Source: Pseudolabrys sp. (GTDB taxonomy: Bacteria; Pseudomonadota; Alphaproteobacteria; Rhizobiales; Xanthobacteraceae). Taken from it: DNA of 64,000 nucleotides. Numbering within the stretch: position 1 is the stretch's first letter; each line of letters starts with the position of its first letter. The stretch is taken from positions 1-64,000 of the forward strand of contig JAUXXH010000001.1 in NCBI GenBank assembly GCA_030684935.1. The letters run 5' to 3'. This document shows, in pieces, positions 54,059 to 63,712 of the stretch. The translations under genes were made by a program, and so were the position numbers. A model generated the notes under the pieces. The model was given only the letters and a program-made list of their open reading frames with translations, had not been told where the DNA came from and did no database searches.

Positions 54059-54943
54059 TCACCCGCGAATGAAGCGGATGATACCAGAAAAATCCCTGCC
54101 CGCTTCGCCGCTCTCGACATAGTGCGAATAAATCCTTGCGGCCTCGGCGCCGAGCGCGGTGTTGGCGCCGGCGGAACCCGCCGCATCCTGCGCTAGTCTC
54201 AAATCCTTAAGCATCATCGCTGCGGTGAATCCCGGCGCAAAATCGCGGTTTGCGGGAGACGCCGGCACCGGACCCGGCACCGGGCAATAGGCCGTCAACG
54301 CCCAGCACTGCCCCGATGACTTCGATGAGATGTCGAACAGCTTCTGGTGATCGAGGCCGAGCTGCTCGGCCAGCACAAAGGCTTCCGACACCGCGATCAT
54401 CGAAATGCCGAGGATCATGTTGTTGCAGATCTTGGCCGCCTGGCCGTTGCCGGGGCCGCCGGCATGCACGATCGTCTTGCCCATCGCCTGCAAAATTGAC
54501 TCCGCGCGTGTGAAGGCCTGCGTGCTGCCGCCAACCATGAACGTGAGCGTGGCCGCTGCGGCGCCGGTGACGCCGCCGGACACCGGCGCGTCCAGCATCA
54601 GCAGTCCCCTCGCCTCCGACGCGGTGGCGACCGCGCGCGCGGTCTCGACGTCGATGGTCGAGCAGTCGATCAGCAGCGTGCCGGGGTTGGCGTTCTCGAC
54701 AATGCCGCCGGGGCCGAGATAGACCTCGCGCACTTCCTTGCCGGACGGCAGCATGGTGATGACGACATCGCCGCGCGCGGCGGCGATCTTGTGGGTGGCC
54801 ACGGTAACGCCGCCGGCCGCCGTCAGCTTCTCGACCGACGCCCGGTTGACGTCGACGCCTTCGACCTGGTGGCCCGCCTTGATCAGGTTCTGCGCCATCG
54901 GCAGCCCCATGTTGCCGAGGCCGATAAAACCGATCCGCGCCAT
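54059..54943 (-). CDS. mmsB: 3-hydroxyisobutyrate dehydrogenase
   Basis: A 294-residue NAD-dependent beta-hydroxyacid dehydrogenase that turns 3-hydroxyisobutyrate into methylmalonate semialdehyde in valine breakdown. The Rossmann start RIGFIGLGNMGLPMAQNLIK, the substrate loop DAPVSGGVTGAAAATLTFMV and the catalytic lysine K171 in GNGQAAKICNNMILG are intact. The neighbours encode the two preceding valine-pathway enzymes, which makes this assignment firmer than sequence alone. It is the last gene of that minus-strand run. Confidence 0.93.
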   Translation of the reverse strand: MARIGFIGLGNMGLPMAQNLIKAGHQVEGVDVNRASVEKLTAAGGVTVATHKIAAARGDVVITMLPSGKEVREVYLGPGGIVENANPGTLLIDCSTIDVETARAVATASEARGLLMLDAPVSGGVTGAAAATLTFMVGGSTQAFTRAESILQAMGKTIVHAGGPGNGQAAKICNNMILGISMIAVSEAFVLAEQLGLDHQKLFDISSKSSGQCWALTAYCPVPGPVPASPANRDFAPGFTAAMMLKDLRLAQDAAGSAGANTALGAEAARIYSHYVESGEAGRDFSGIIRFIRG

Positions 54944-54976
54944 GATCCCCTCCCAGGGTTTATCGCAACGTTATGA

Positions 54977-55426
54977 TCACGCCGGCTGTTCCTGCGCCGA
55001 CTTCAAAGCAAGCCAGAGATAGACCGCCAGCATACTGCCCTGGAACAGGCCGGTCAGCACCCCGGCATCGAACACCTGCGGGAAGAATATCTGCACGGCC
55101 AGCATCGTGGCCACGGAGGCCAGCCAGATCACCGCCCCCCAGGCGGCGGCAAGCCACAGCCCGACCGCGGCGACCAGATCGAGTACGGCGAAGAACACCG
55201 TCGCGGTCTGCCAGGCAATCGAGTGATATTCGAACTGCTGCGATGGTTCGACGCCGACGCCGCACACCTGGGCCCAGTGATAGAGCCCCTTCAGCATCGA
55301 CACGCCGGCCATCACCCGCAGGAACAGCACCAGCCGCCGGGTCCATGCGCCCACCGACGTATCGCTGTCGTGCTCGTGCACCGGCTCGAGACCGCGCACA
55401 TCGTCGGTGGCCAGCGGTTCCATCAT
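54977..55426 (-). CDS. Small membrane protein, DUF6163-like
   Basis: A 149-residue membrane protein with four hydrophobic helices after a roughly 28-residue polar, acidic N terminus (MEPLATDDVRGLEPVHEHDS). Helix pattern and segments such as LKGLYHWAQVCGV and GLWLAAAWGAVIWLASVATM resemble a family I recall as DUF6163 in Hyphomicrobiales; this is from memory and moderate. Its ATG overlaps the preceding hydrolase stop by four bases (ATGA). Function unknown. Confidence 0.75.
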   Translation of the reverse strand: MMEPLATDDVRGLEPVHEHDSDTSVGAWTRRLVLFLRVMAGVSMLKGLYHWAQVCGVGVEPSQQFEYHSIAWQTATVFFAVLDLVAAVGLWLAAAWGAVIWLASVATMLAVQIFFPQVFDAGVLTGLFQGSMLAVYLWLALKSAQEQPA

Positions 55427-56475
55427 GGCAGCACCAGTTCATCATCGCCAAGCGGCGCGAAGTGGCGCTCGATCTCGGCATCGTCGACGCCGGCGAGCGT
55501 CGGCGGCTGCCAATTCGGCTTGTTGTCCTTGTCGACGATCACCGCGCGCACACCTTCATAGAAATCATGGCCATGGACGATCCGCGACACTATGCGCATT
55601 TCCGCGCGCATGCACGTCGCGAAGTCCCATTCGGCGCCGCGACGCACCTGCGCCAGCGCCAGTTTCAGACTGAGCGGAGACTTTGTCCGCATGATTGCGG
55701 CGGTTTTACCCGCCCATTCGGCTTCGATGCTGGAGGACGCCGCTTCGCGGTCCAGCGCATCGAGGATGCCCTCGACCATGGAACCGGCGAACAGACGATT
55801 GATCGCAGCCTTGCGGGCCATGATCGGCCCCTCCCCTGCCGGCTCGGAAAACGCAGCCAGAACGGCGTCGACCGAGACGGTGCCGCTCAGGCCATCGAGC
55901 AAATCCGGCAGGCGCGCGGTCGGCACGCGGTGCGTGGCAATACCGGCGGCGACACCGTCGGCGGCGCCGAAGCGCTCGCCGGTCAGCGCGCAATAGGTGC
56001 CGAGTTCGCCCGGCATCCGCGGCAGAAACCAGGTGGCGCCGACATCGGGGAAGAAGCCGATGCCGACTTCCGGCATGGCGAAGGAGAAGCGATCAAGCGC
56101 GACGCGGTGCGAGCCGTGCACCGACACGCCGATGCCGCCGCCCATGGCGATGCCGTCGATCAGCGCAATGTAGGGCTTGCGGTAGGTCTTGATGACGGCA
56201 TTGAGCGGATACTCGTCGCGCCAGAATTGCAGCGCCTCTGCGTGACGGCCGGCCTTGCCGAGATCGTAAAGATGGCGGATGTCGCCGCCGGCCGAGAAGG
56301 CGCGCTCGCCGGCGGCGGTGATGACGACGCGCGTGATGGCCGGGTCATCGGCCCAGCCATCGAGCTGCTGCCGCAACGCCAACACCATAGTGTGGCTGAC
56401 GGCGTTGAGCGCCTTCGGCCGGTTCAGCGTGACAAGGCCGGCCGCGCCGCGCCGCTCGAACAGGATGTCATCCAT
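55423..56475 (-). CDS. 3-hydroxyisobutyryl-CoA hydrolase
   Basis: A 350-residue crotonase-fold hydrolase that frees 3-hydroxyisobutyrate from CoA in valine catabolism, removing reactive intermediates. It has RAFSAGGDIRHLYDLGKAG, the segment ALIDGIAMGGGIGVSVHGSH and MPEVGIGFFPDVGATWFLPR, plus the long C-terminal region (NWQPPTLAGVDD) of the HIBCH type that distinguishes it from the shorter hydratases. It lies between the acyl-CoA dehydrogenase and the hydroxyisobutyrate dehydrogenase genes of the same pathway. Confidence 0.93.
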   Translation of the reverse strand: MDDILFERRGAAGLVTLNRPKALNAVSHTMVLALRQQLDGWADDPAITRVVITAAGERAFSAGGDIRHLYDLGKAGRHAEALQFWRDEYPLNAVIKTYRKPYIALIDGIAMGGGIGVSVHGSHRVALDRFSFAMPEVGIGFFPDVGATWFLPRMPGELGTYCALTGERFGAADGVAAGIATHRVPTARLPDLLDGLSGTVSVDAVLAAFSEPAGEGPIMARKAAINRLFAGSMVEGILDALDREAASSSIEAEWAGKTAAIMRTKSPLSLKLALAQVRRGAEWDFATCMRAEMRIVSRIVHGHDFYEGVRAVIVDKDNKPNWQPPTLAGVDDAEIERHFAPLGDDELVLP

Positions 56476-56498
56476 CGGGCGCGGCCGGCTCGATCATG

Positions 56499-57065
56499 TC
56501 AGGACTTCGGCGGCCAGGCGCCGGCCGCTTCCAGCCGCTGCATCGCCTGGTCGGAGAATTCGGCGCGCGGGCCGTCGCCGCCGATGACGAACATCAGGAT
56601 CGACTCCTCGTTCGGGTCGCCTTTGGTGACGTTCTCGAAGCGGCGGATCATGCCGGGCGGGAACGACACCACGTCGAGCGGCTCGAGGTCGACGTGCTCG
56701 ACATTGCCCTTTTCGTCTTCCCAGCTGGCGCGCCAGGTGCCGGTCATGGAGATGAAGGTCTCGTTGGTGTCGTGGTTGTGCATTTCCGGCCCGTGGCCGG
56801 GCTTGGCCTTGCAGTAACCGAGGTTGAAGCCTTCGCTGATCTTGATCGCCGCCAGCCGCGCTGCGTCGGCGCCGACCGGCGAGGTCACGCCGCCCTCGCC
56901 GATGCCCTTCGGCGGCTGAAAGCCGATGACGTTGAACAGCGTGCGCTCGCAACCGGGCATCCGGCTGTCCGGCAGGCCGCCGTCGAATCCGACGAGGTCC
57001 TTGAATCGGGCGACGCGCTTCATCATCTCGTCGCGGGAAAAGTAACGTCGTGGCAGTTGTTCCAT
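56499..57065 (-). CDS. Cupin-domain protein
   Basis: A 188-residue cytoplasmic cupin. The first cupin motif reads GHGPEMHNHDTNETFISMTG (metal-ligand His, His and Glu) and the second LDVVSFPPGMIRRFENVTKG, in which the usual second-motif His is replaced by Arg. GGAGG precedes the ATG. It is embedded in the valine operon, but no substrate can be given; a dioxygenase, isomerase or sensor role are all possible. Confidence 0.82.
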   Translation of the reverse strand: MEQLPRRYFSRDEMMKRVARFKDLVGFDGGLPDSRMPGCERTLFNVIGFQPPKGIGEGGVTSPVGADAARLAAIKISEGFNLGYCKAKPGHGPEMHNHDTNETFISMTGTWRASWEDEKGNVEHVDLEPLDVVSFPPGMIRRFENVTKGDPNEESILMFVIGGDGPRAEFSDQAMQRLEAAGAWPPKS

Positions 57066-57116
57066 GGGTCGTCCTCCATTTTTTTGTTGGCAGGTTATAT
57101 ACGCGGCGCAGAAAGG

Positions 57117-57548
57117 CTAGACCAGCACCGCCCAAAGATATCCGGCAATCGCGGCAAGACCCAGGACGCTGCGCACCGAATGCAAACGGCCCCACTGCTC
57201 GATCAGGCCGCGGGTAACATCGCTGGCGGCGTCCGGGCCGGTGCCGTCGAGCAGCCGGTTGGTCGGCATGATGATGAACAAGGTGTAGGGCCAGTTGGCA
57301 AGAATCAAGGCGGCGCCGACCAGCCAGCGCCAGTCATAGGTCAGCAAGAAGGCGAGAATGCCGAGCGCGCCGGAAATCACGGCCAGGCTGGCCTGCATGA
57401 TGAAACCGCGTCCATAGCTCAGCTTCCACTGCGCCAATAACGAGCGGTCGTCGAGTTGCAGCCGCGCGTGCTGCTCCGCGACATTGATATAGATCGCCGC
57501 GCCGGCGAACATCGCCGCCGTCACAAGCGCTAGTTGGCCGGTCCACAT
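57117..57548 (-). CDS. DUF1772-type small membrane protein
   Basis: A 143-residue membrane protein with four helices and a conserved [13 protein letters not shown] motif near residues 18-30 and a [15 protein letters not shown] motif near 89-103, as in DUF1772/anthrone-oxygenase-like proteins. GAGGAG seven bases before ATG 57548 sets the start. It starts 10 bases after the acyl-CoA dehydrogenase stop, so it is in the same transcript. Its biochemical role is unknown. Confidence 0.82.
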   Translation of the reverse strand: MWTGQLALVTAAMFAGAAIYINVAEQHARLQLDDRSLLAQWKLSYGRGFIMQASLAVISGALGILAFLLTYDWRWLVGAALILANWPYTLFIIMPTNRLLDGTGPDAASDVTRGLIEQWGRLHSVRSVLGLAAIAGYLWAVLV

Positions 57549-57558
57549 AGGCTGCTCC

Positions 57559-58698
57559 TCAGTTTCCCAGCATGGCACGGCTGATGATCAGCCGCATGAT
57601 TTCGTTGGTGCCTTCGAGAATCTGATGCACCCGCACGTCGCGCAAAACGCGCTCTATCGGATGATCGCGCAGATAGCCATAGCCGCCGTGCAGCTGCAGG
57701 CAGCCATTGACCACGTCGAAACCTGTGTCGGTGGCCAGCCGTTTGGCCTGGGCGGCGAGCCTTGTCGCCGCGCCCTCGCCATCGCCGACCGCGATGGCGG
57801 CGCGGTGCAGCATCAGCCGCGCCGCATCCAGTTCGGTCGCGTAATCGGCAATGCGGAATTGCAACGCCTGGAAGTCAGCCAGCCGCGATCCGAACTGCCG
57901 GCGCTCCTTCATGTAGTCGACGGTGCGGTCGAGACAGAATTGCGCCCCGCCGATCGAGCAGGCGGCAATGTTGAGCCGTCCGCCATCGAGCCCGGACATG
58001 GCGATACGGAAACCCTGGCCGTCCTCGCCGATGCGGTTGGCGGCCGGCACGCGACAGTTCTCGAACAGCACCGCCGCTGTCGGTTGCGACTTCCAGCCGA
58101 GCTTCTTTTCGCGCGCGCCGAACGACAGTCCAGGCGTGCCGTTCTCGACGATGAAACAGGAGATGCCGCGCGAGCCCGCCTCCCCCGTCCGCGCCATCAC
58201 CGCATAGATGTCGGAGACGCCGCCGCCGGAGATGAAGGCTTTTACGCCGTCCAGCACGTAACTGTCGCCGTCGCGCCGGGCCCGGGTGGTCAGGCTGGCG
58301 GCGTCGGAGCCCGAACCCGGCTCGGTCAGGCAGTAGCTGGCGAAATGCTGCATGGTGCACAACTTCGGCAGATACTTTTGCCGTGTCGCCTCGCCGCCAT
58401 AGGTGTCGATCATCCAGGCGACCATGTTGTGGATCGAGATATAGGCAGCGGTCGAGGTGCAGCCCTGGGCCAGTTCCTCGAAAATGAGTGCCGCGTCGAG
58501 GCGTGTCAGTCCCGATCCGCCGGCGTCCTCCCTGACATAGATGCCGGCAAAGCCGAGCGCCGCCGCCTTGCGCAGCGCCTCGACCGGAAACACCTCGCCT
58601 TCGTCCCAGTCGCGCGCAAACGGCATCATCTCGTCGCGGGCAAATTGCCGCGCCGTCGACTGGAACGCCCGTTGTTCTTCGGTGAGGTCGAAATCCAT
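57559..58698 (-). CDS. Isobutyryl-CoA dehydrogenase-like acyl-CoA dehydrogenase
   Basis: A 379-residue FAD enzyme. Features: [13 protein letters not shown], the loop [59 protein letters not shown] and [20 protein letters not shown], with the catalytic glutamate E362 in LEGTNEIMR. The sequence pattern fits the ACAD8/short-branched-chain group, and two other valine-pathway genes follow. It is the first gene of the run. A divergent 155-base region separates it from hemB. Confidence 0.9.
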   Translation of the reverse strand: MDFDLTEEQRAFQSTARQFARDEMMPFARDWDEGEVFPVEALRKAAALGFAGIYVREDAGGSGLTRLDAALIFEELAQGCTSTAAYISIHNMVAWMIDTYGGEATRQKYLPKLCTMQHFASYCLTEPGSGSDAASLTTRARRDGDSYVLDGVKAFISGGGVSDIYAVMARTGEAGSRGISCFIVENGTPGLSFGAREKKLGWKSQPTAAVLFENCRVPAANRIGEDGQGFRIAMSGLDGGRLNIAACSIGGAQFCLDRTVDYMKERRQFGSRLADFQALQFRIADYATELDAARLMLHRAAIAVGDGEGAATRLAAQAKRLATDTGFDVVNGCLQLHGGYGYLRDHPIERVLRDVRVHQILEGTNEIMRLIISRAMLGN

Positions 58699-58808
58699 GC
58701 GGGTAGCCTGGCCCTTCTCCGGTTGCAGACTTCCTAGGATGATGCCCCCGGTCAAGCCCGCCTTGCCCTCAAGCCCGACGCATTGAGCCCCTGCGCAGAC
58801 GCGGGTAG

Positions 58809-59933
<1,125 letters not shown>

Positions 59934-60006
59934 CCTTCAAGGGCCGCGAACCTCCCGTCACGCGCCCGGTGACATCTCTCCAGACAAGCATAAGGCCACA
60001 CATTCG

Positions 60007-62316
60007 ATGGGTGAGTTTGCAATCGGTCAGGGCGTTCCCCGTTTCGAGGACCCGCGCCTGGTGCGCGGCCAGGGCTATTTTATCGACGACGTCGCCTACC
60101 CCGGCATGGCCTATGGCGTCGTGCTGCGTTCGCCTTATGCGCACGCCAAGATTTTGTCGATCGACACTGCGGCGGCAAAAGCGTCACCGGGCGTGCTGGC
60201 CGTGCTCACCGCCGCGGACGTCAAGGCGGCCGGTTACCGCGACTTGCCGGGCAATCCCGGTCTCAAGCGCCGCGGCGGCACGCCGATGCAGATGGGGCGG
60301 TACCCCATCCTCGCCGAGGACTATGTGCGCTGGGTCGGCGACTGCGTCGCCTTCGTCGTCGCCGAGACCGCCGCGCAGGCCATGGACGCGCTCGAACTGG
60401 TCAACGTCGACTACGAGGTGCTGGATGCAGTCACCTCGGTCGAGGACGCCATCAAGCCGGGCGCGCCGCTGGTCCATGCCGGCAGCGACGACAATATTTC
60501 GTTCACCGAGCTGATCGGCAACAAGGACGCCGTCGACGCGGCCTTCGCCAACGCCGCCCATGTGGTGAAGCAGCGCTTTGTCATCAACCGCATTACCGCG
60601 GCCTGCATGGAGCCGCGCGGCGCGGTCGGCCGCTACAATCCCGGCGACGGCCGCTACACCATCCATTCGCCGCTGCAGCGCGCCCACACCTACCGGCAGG
60701 GCCTGGCGAAGACCCTGAACGTGCCGGAAAGCAAGCTGCACGTGACCACCGGCGATGTCGGCGGCAGCTTCGGCATGAAGACAGCCGTTTTCAACGAGGC
60801 GCCGCTGGTGCTGCTGGCGGCCAAGACGACCGGACGCGCGGTGAAATGGATCAGCACCCGCACCGAAGCCTTCCTCAGCGACGCCCAGGCGCGCGACAAC
60901 ATTACCGACGCCGAACTGGCGCTCGACAAGGACGGCAACTTCTTGGCGCTGCGCGTGAAGACGCTGGCCGCCATCGGCGCCTACCTGCAACTCAACATGC
61001 CGGCGTTCTTCCTCAATAGCGGCACGCTGGCCGGCACTTACCGGACGCCGGCCATCTTTGTCGACGTCAGCGCCGTCTTCACCCATACCAATCCGGTCCG
61101 TCCGTACCGCGGCAATGGACGGCCTGAATCCGCCTTCGTGATCGAGCGCATGGTCGATCTCGCCGCCGCGGAATTGAAGATCGATCCGACCGAACTGCGC
61201 CGCCGCAACTACATTTCGCCGGCCCAGATGCCGTTCAAGACCGGACTGACCTTCACCTACGACTGCGGCGAGTTCGAGAAGAGCATGAACATGGCGCTGG
61301 AGCTGGCCGACTATGACGGCTTCGAAAAGCGCAAGCGCGCCGCCCGCGCCCGCGGCAAGCTGCTCGGCCTCGGCCTGTCCAGCACCATCGAGCGCGCCGC
61401 GGCGGCGGGCTCGGAAGGCGCCGAGATCCGCTTCGACCGCGGCGGCAGCGTGACCATGTATTCCGGCTCGGTGACCGGCGGTCAGGGCCATGAGACCACC
61501 TTCAAACAGATCGTCTGCGACCAGCTCGGGATCGACCCGAACGACGTGCATTACATTCAGGGCGACACCGACGAGGTGTTCTTCGGCGAAGGCACCGGCG
61601 GCTCGCGCTCGGCGACGATGTCCGGCGCCGCCTTCCAGAGGGCGGCGACCAAGGTGATCGAGAAGGCGACGAAGATTGCCGCGCACCAGTTCAAGCTGGC
61701 GCCGGAAGATGTCAGGTTCGCCGACGGGGTTTTCTCGTCGACCAAGTCCAACCAGACCATGACCATCAAGGAAGTCGCGATCATCGCGCCCGAACAGTCG
61801 AAACTGCCGCCGGACATGGAGCCGGGCCTGGTCGCGACCGCCGTACACCGGACCTCGTCGCAGAACTTCCCCAACGGTTTCCATGTCTGCGAACTCGAGA
61901 TCGACATGGAGACCGGCGTGACCGACGTTGTGCGCTACAACGTGGTCGACGACGTCGGCACCGTGATCAACCCGCTGCTGTTGCACGGACAGGTCCAGGG
62001 CGGCGTGGCGCAAGGCGTCGGTCAGGCGCTGATGGAAGACGTCCAGTTCGACTCCGGCGGGCAGCTGGTCACGGCGTCGTTCATGGATTACGCCATGCCG
62101 CGCGCACACAATCTTTGCGAGATGCATGTCGAGAGCAACCCGGTGCCGACCAAGACCAACCCGCTCGGCACCAAGGGCGCGGGCGAAGCCGGCTGCGTCG
62201 GCGCCCTGCCCGCGGTGGTCAACGCCGTCGTCAATGCGCTGTCGGAATTCGGCGTCCGCCATATCGAGATGCCGGCGACGCCGGAGCGCATCTGGCGGGC
62301 GATGCAGCCGAAGTAG
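60007..62316 (+). CDS. Molybdopterin-binding large subunit of a xanthine dehydrogenase-family hydroxylase (orphan)
   Basis: A 769-residue protein with an N-terminal aldehyde oxidase a/b hammerhead domain (about 1-120: VPRFEDPRLVRGQGYFIDD) and a Mo-cofactor domain: GDVGGSFGMKTAVFNE, PVRPYRGNGRPESAFVIERM, GTGGSRSATMSG and the catalytic glutamate E727 in KGAGEAG. The active-site loop is PYRGNGRPE, not the CSFR-type loop of true CO dehydrogenase. The partner FAD and 2Fe-2S subunits are not adjacent, as the flanking genes are hemB and threonine dehydratase. The substrate is unknown. Confidence 0.9.
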   Translation: MGEFAIGQGVPRFEDPRLVRGQGYFIDDVAYPGMAYGVVLRSPYAHAKILSIDTAAAKASPGVLAVLTAADVKAAGYRDLPGNPGLKRRGGTPMQMGRYPILAEDYVRWVGDCVAFVVAETAAQAMDALELVNVDYEVLDAVTSVEDAIKPGAPLVHAGSDDNISFTELIGNKDAVDAAFANAAHVVKQRFVINRITAACMEPRGAVGRYNPGDGRYTIHSPLQRAHTYRQGLAKTLNVPESKLHVTTGDVGGSFGMKTAVFNEAPLVLLAAKTTGRAVKWISTRTEAFLSDAQARDNITDAELALDKDGNFLALRVKTLAAIGAYLQLNMPAFFLNSGTLAGTYRTPAIFVDVSAVFTHTNPVRPYRGNGRPESAFVIERMVDLAAAELKIDPTELRRRNYISPAQMPFKTGLTFTYDCGEFEKSMNMALELADYDGFEKRKRAARARGKLLGLGLSSTIERAAAAGSEGAEIRFDRGGSVTMYSGSVTGGQGHETTFKQIVCDQLGIDPNDVHYIQGDTDEVFFGEGTGGSRSATMSGAAFQRAATKVIEKATKIAAHQFKLAPEDVRFADGVFSSTKSNQTMTIKEVAIIAPEQSKLPPDMEPGLVATAVHRTSSQNFPNGFHVCELEIDMETGVTDVVRYNVVDDVGTVINPLLLHGQVQGGVAQGVGQALMEDVQFDSGGQLVTASFMDYAMPRAHNLCEMHVESNPVPTKTNPLGTKGAGEAGCVGALPAVVNAVVNALSEFGVRHIEMPATPERIWRAMQPK

Positions 62317-62325
62317 CGGCGCCCG

Positions 62326-63549
62326 CTACTCGGCGCTGCTGCCGGCAGAAATACGCACCGGCTGAAAGCCGTCGCCGGTCAGCGCGCTCATGATCTCATT
62401 GGCATGCGTGGCGTCGCGCGTCTCGATGGTGACATCGAGCTTGGCGCCCTTGGCCGGCACGTCAAGCAGCAGCCGGCGGTGCTCGACTTCGAGGATGTTG
62501 GCGCCCAGCGCGCCGAGCCGCGTCGCGATGATGCCGAGCACGCCCGGCCGATCCGGAATGGTGAGCCGGAACGAGACGATGCGGTTCTCGCGGTCGAGTT
62601 CGCGCACCATGATCGACGCCAGAATGCGCGGATCGATATTGCCGCCGCACAGGATCAGCCCGACCTTCTTGCCGCGGAAGCGATCCGGCTGGGTCAGCAG
62701 GGCGGCGAGACCGACAGCGCCGGCACCCTCGGCCATGGTTTTCTGCAGAGTCAGATAGGCGTTGACCGCCCGCTCAAGGTGCTCTTCGTCGACCAGGACG
62801 ATCTCGGAGACGAGGTCGCGGATCACCGGCAGCGTCAGCTTGCCGACATTCTTCACCGCGATGCCCTCGGCCAAGGTCGAGCCGCCGACCGGCCGCTGCT
62901 CGCCGCGGAGCGCATTCCACACCGACGGATAGAGCGCCGCCTCGGCGCCGACGATTGCGATGTCCGGTTTGACGGCGCGGGCAGCAATGGCATTGCCGGC
63001 TATCAGCCCGCCGCCGCCGATCGGGATCACCATCACCTCCAGATCGGGGACCTCCTCCAGCATTTCCAGCGCAATGGTGCCCTGCCCGGCCATCACATGG
63101 GCGTCGTCGTAGGGGTGGACCAGCGTCTGGCCGCGCTCGGCCATGATCAGTTCGCAGCGCGCCTGCGCCTCGGCCACGGTCTCCCCGTCGAGCACCACCT
63201 CGGCGCCATGCGAACGGGTCGCGGCCACCTTCACGAAGGGCGTCGTCACCGGCATGACGATGGTGGCCGGGATACCCAGCCGCGCGGCGTGATAGGCGAC
63301 CGACTGGGCGTGGTTGCCCGCCGACATGGCGACCACGCCCCGCGCCCGCTCGGCCGCGCTCAGCGAGGTCAGCTTGACCATCGCGCCGCGATCCTTGAAC
63401 GAATTGGTGACCTGGAGATTCTCGTATTTGACGTAGACGTCGGCCCCGGTCAGCGCCGACAGCCGCGGCGCCGGCAGCATCGGCGTGCGCAGCACCGTCC
63501 CCGCGATCACGCGGCGGGCTTGGTTGATGTCGGCAAGGGTCACGGTCAA
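62326..63549 (-). CDS. ilvA: Threonine/serine dehydratase with ACT domain
   Basis: A 407-residue PLP enzyme that deaminates threonine to 2-oxobutyrate. K52 in NSFKDRGAMVKL is the PLP lysine; SAGNHAQSVAYHAARLGIPA and the glycine loop IPIGGGGLIAGNAIA are standard. The C-terminal 80 residues form a single ACT-like domain (SFRLTIPDRPGVLGIIATRL), as in catabolic/TdcB-plus-ACT forms rather than the two-domain biosynthetic IlvA. Start TTG 63549 has GGAG eight bases upstream; GTG 63543 is the alternative. The symbol is used in a broad sense. Confidence 0.92.
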   Translation of the reverse strand: MTVTLADINQARRVIAGTVLRTPMLPAPRLSALTGADVYVKYENLQVTNSFKDRGAMVKLTSLSAAERARGVVAMSAGNHAQSVAYHAARLGIPATIVMPVTTPFVKVAATRSHGAEVVLDGETVAEAQARCELIMAERGQTLVHPYDDAHVMAGQGTIALEMLEEVPDLEVMVIPIGGGGLIAGNAIAARAVKPDIAIVGAEAALYPSVWNALRGEQRPVGGSTLAEGIAVKNVGKLTLPVIRDLVSEIVLVDEEHLERAVNAYLTLQKTMAEGAGAVGLAALLTQPDRFRGKKVGLILCGGNIDPRILASIMVRELDRENRIVSFRLTIPDRPGVLGIIATRLGALGANILEVEHRRLLLDVPAKGAKLDVTIETRDATHANEIMSALTGDGFQPVRISAGSSAE

Positions 63550-63712
63550 GGCAGTGTCTCCAAGAAAGGCAAAAGCCACCATGCCGCAGGTCCGCGGGGT
63601 GCACCAGAAGCGTTTCGGGCAACGCGCCGGCACCTGTCCTCTTGCGCCGGAGCGGAGTAACATCCATGTCGGTACGAACGACCTCACTTCCCGCCTCAAG
63701 GAGGCACGCGAC

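Noticed and set aside
60184-62262. A 692-codon open frame on the minus strand opposite the molybdenum hydroxylase
   Set aside because: It is an antisense shadow: the sequence is low-complexity (Arg, Gly, Ala, His), has no recognisable domain, and lies fully inside a well-supported gene. High GC in third positions produces such frames.
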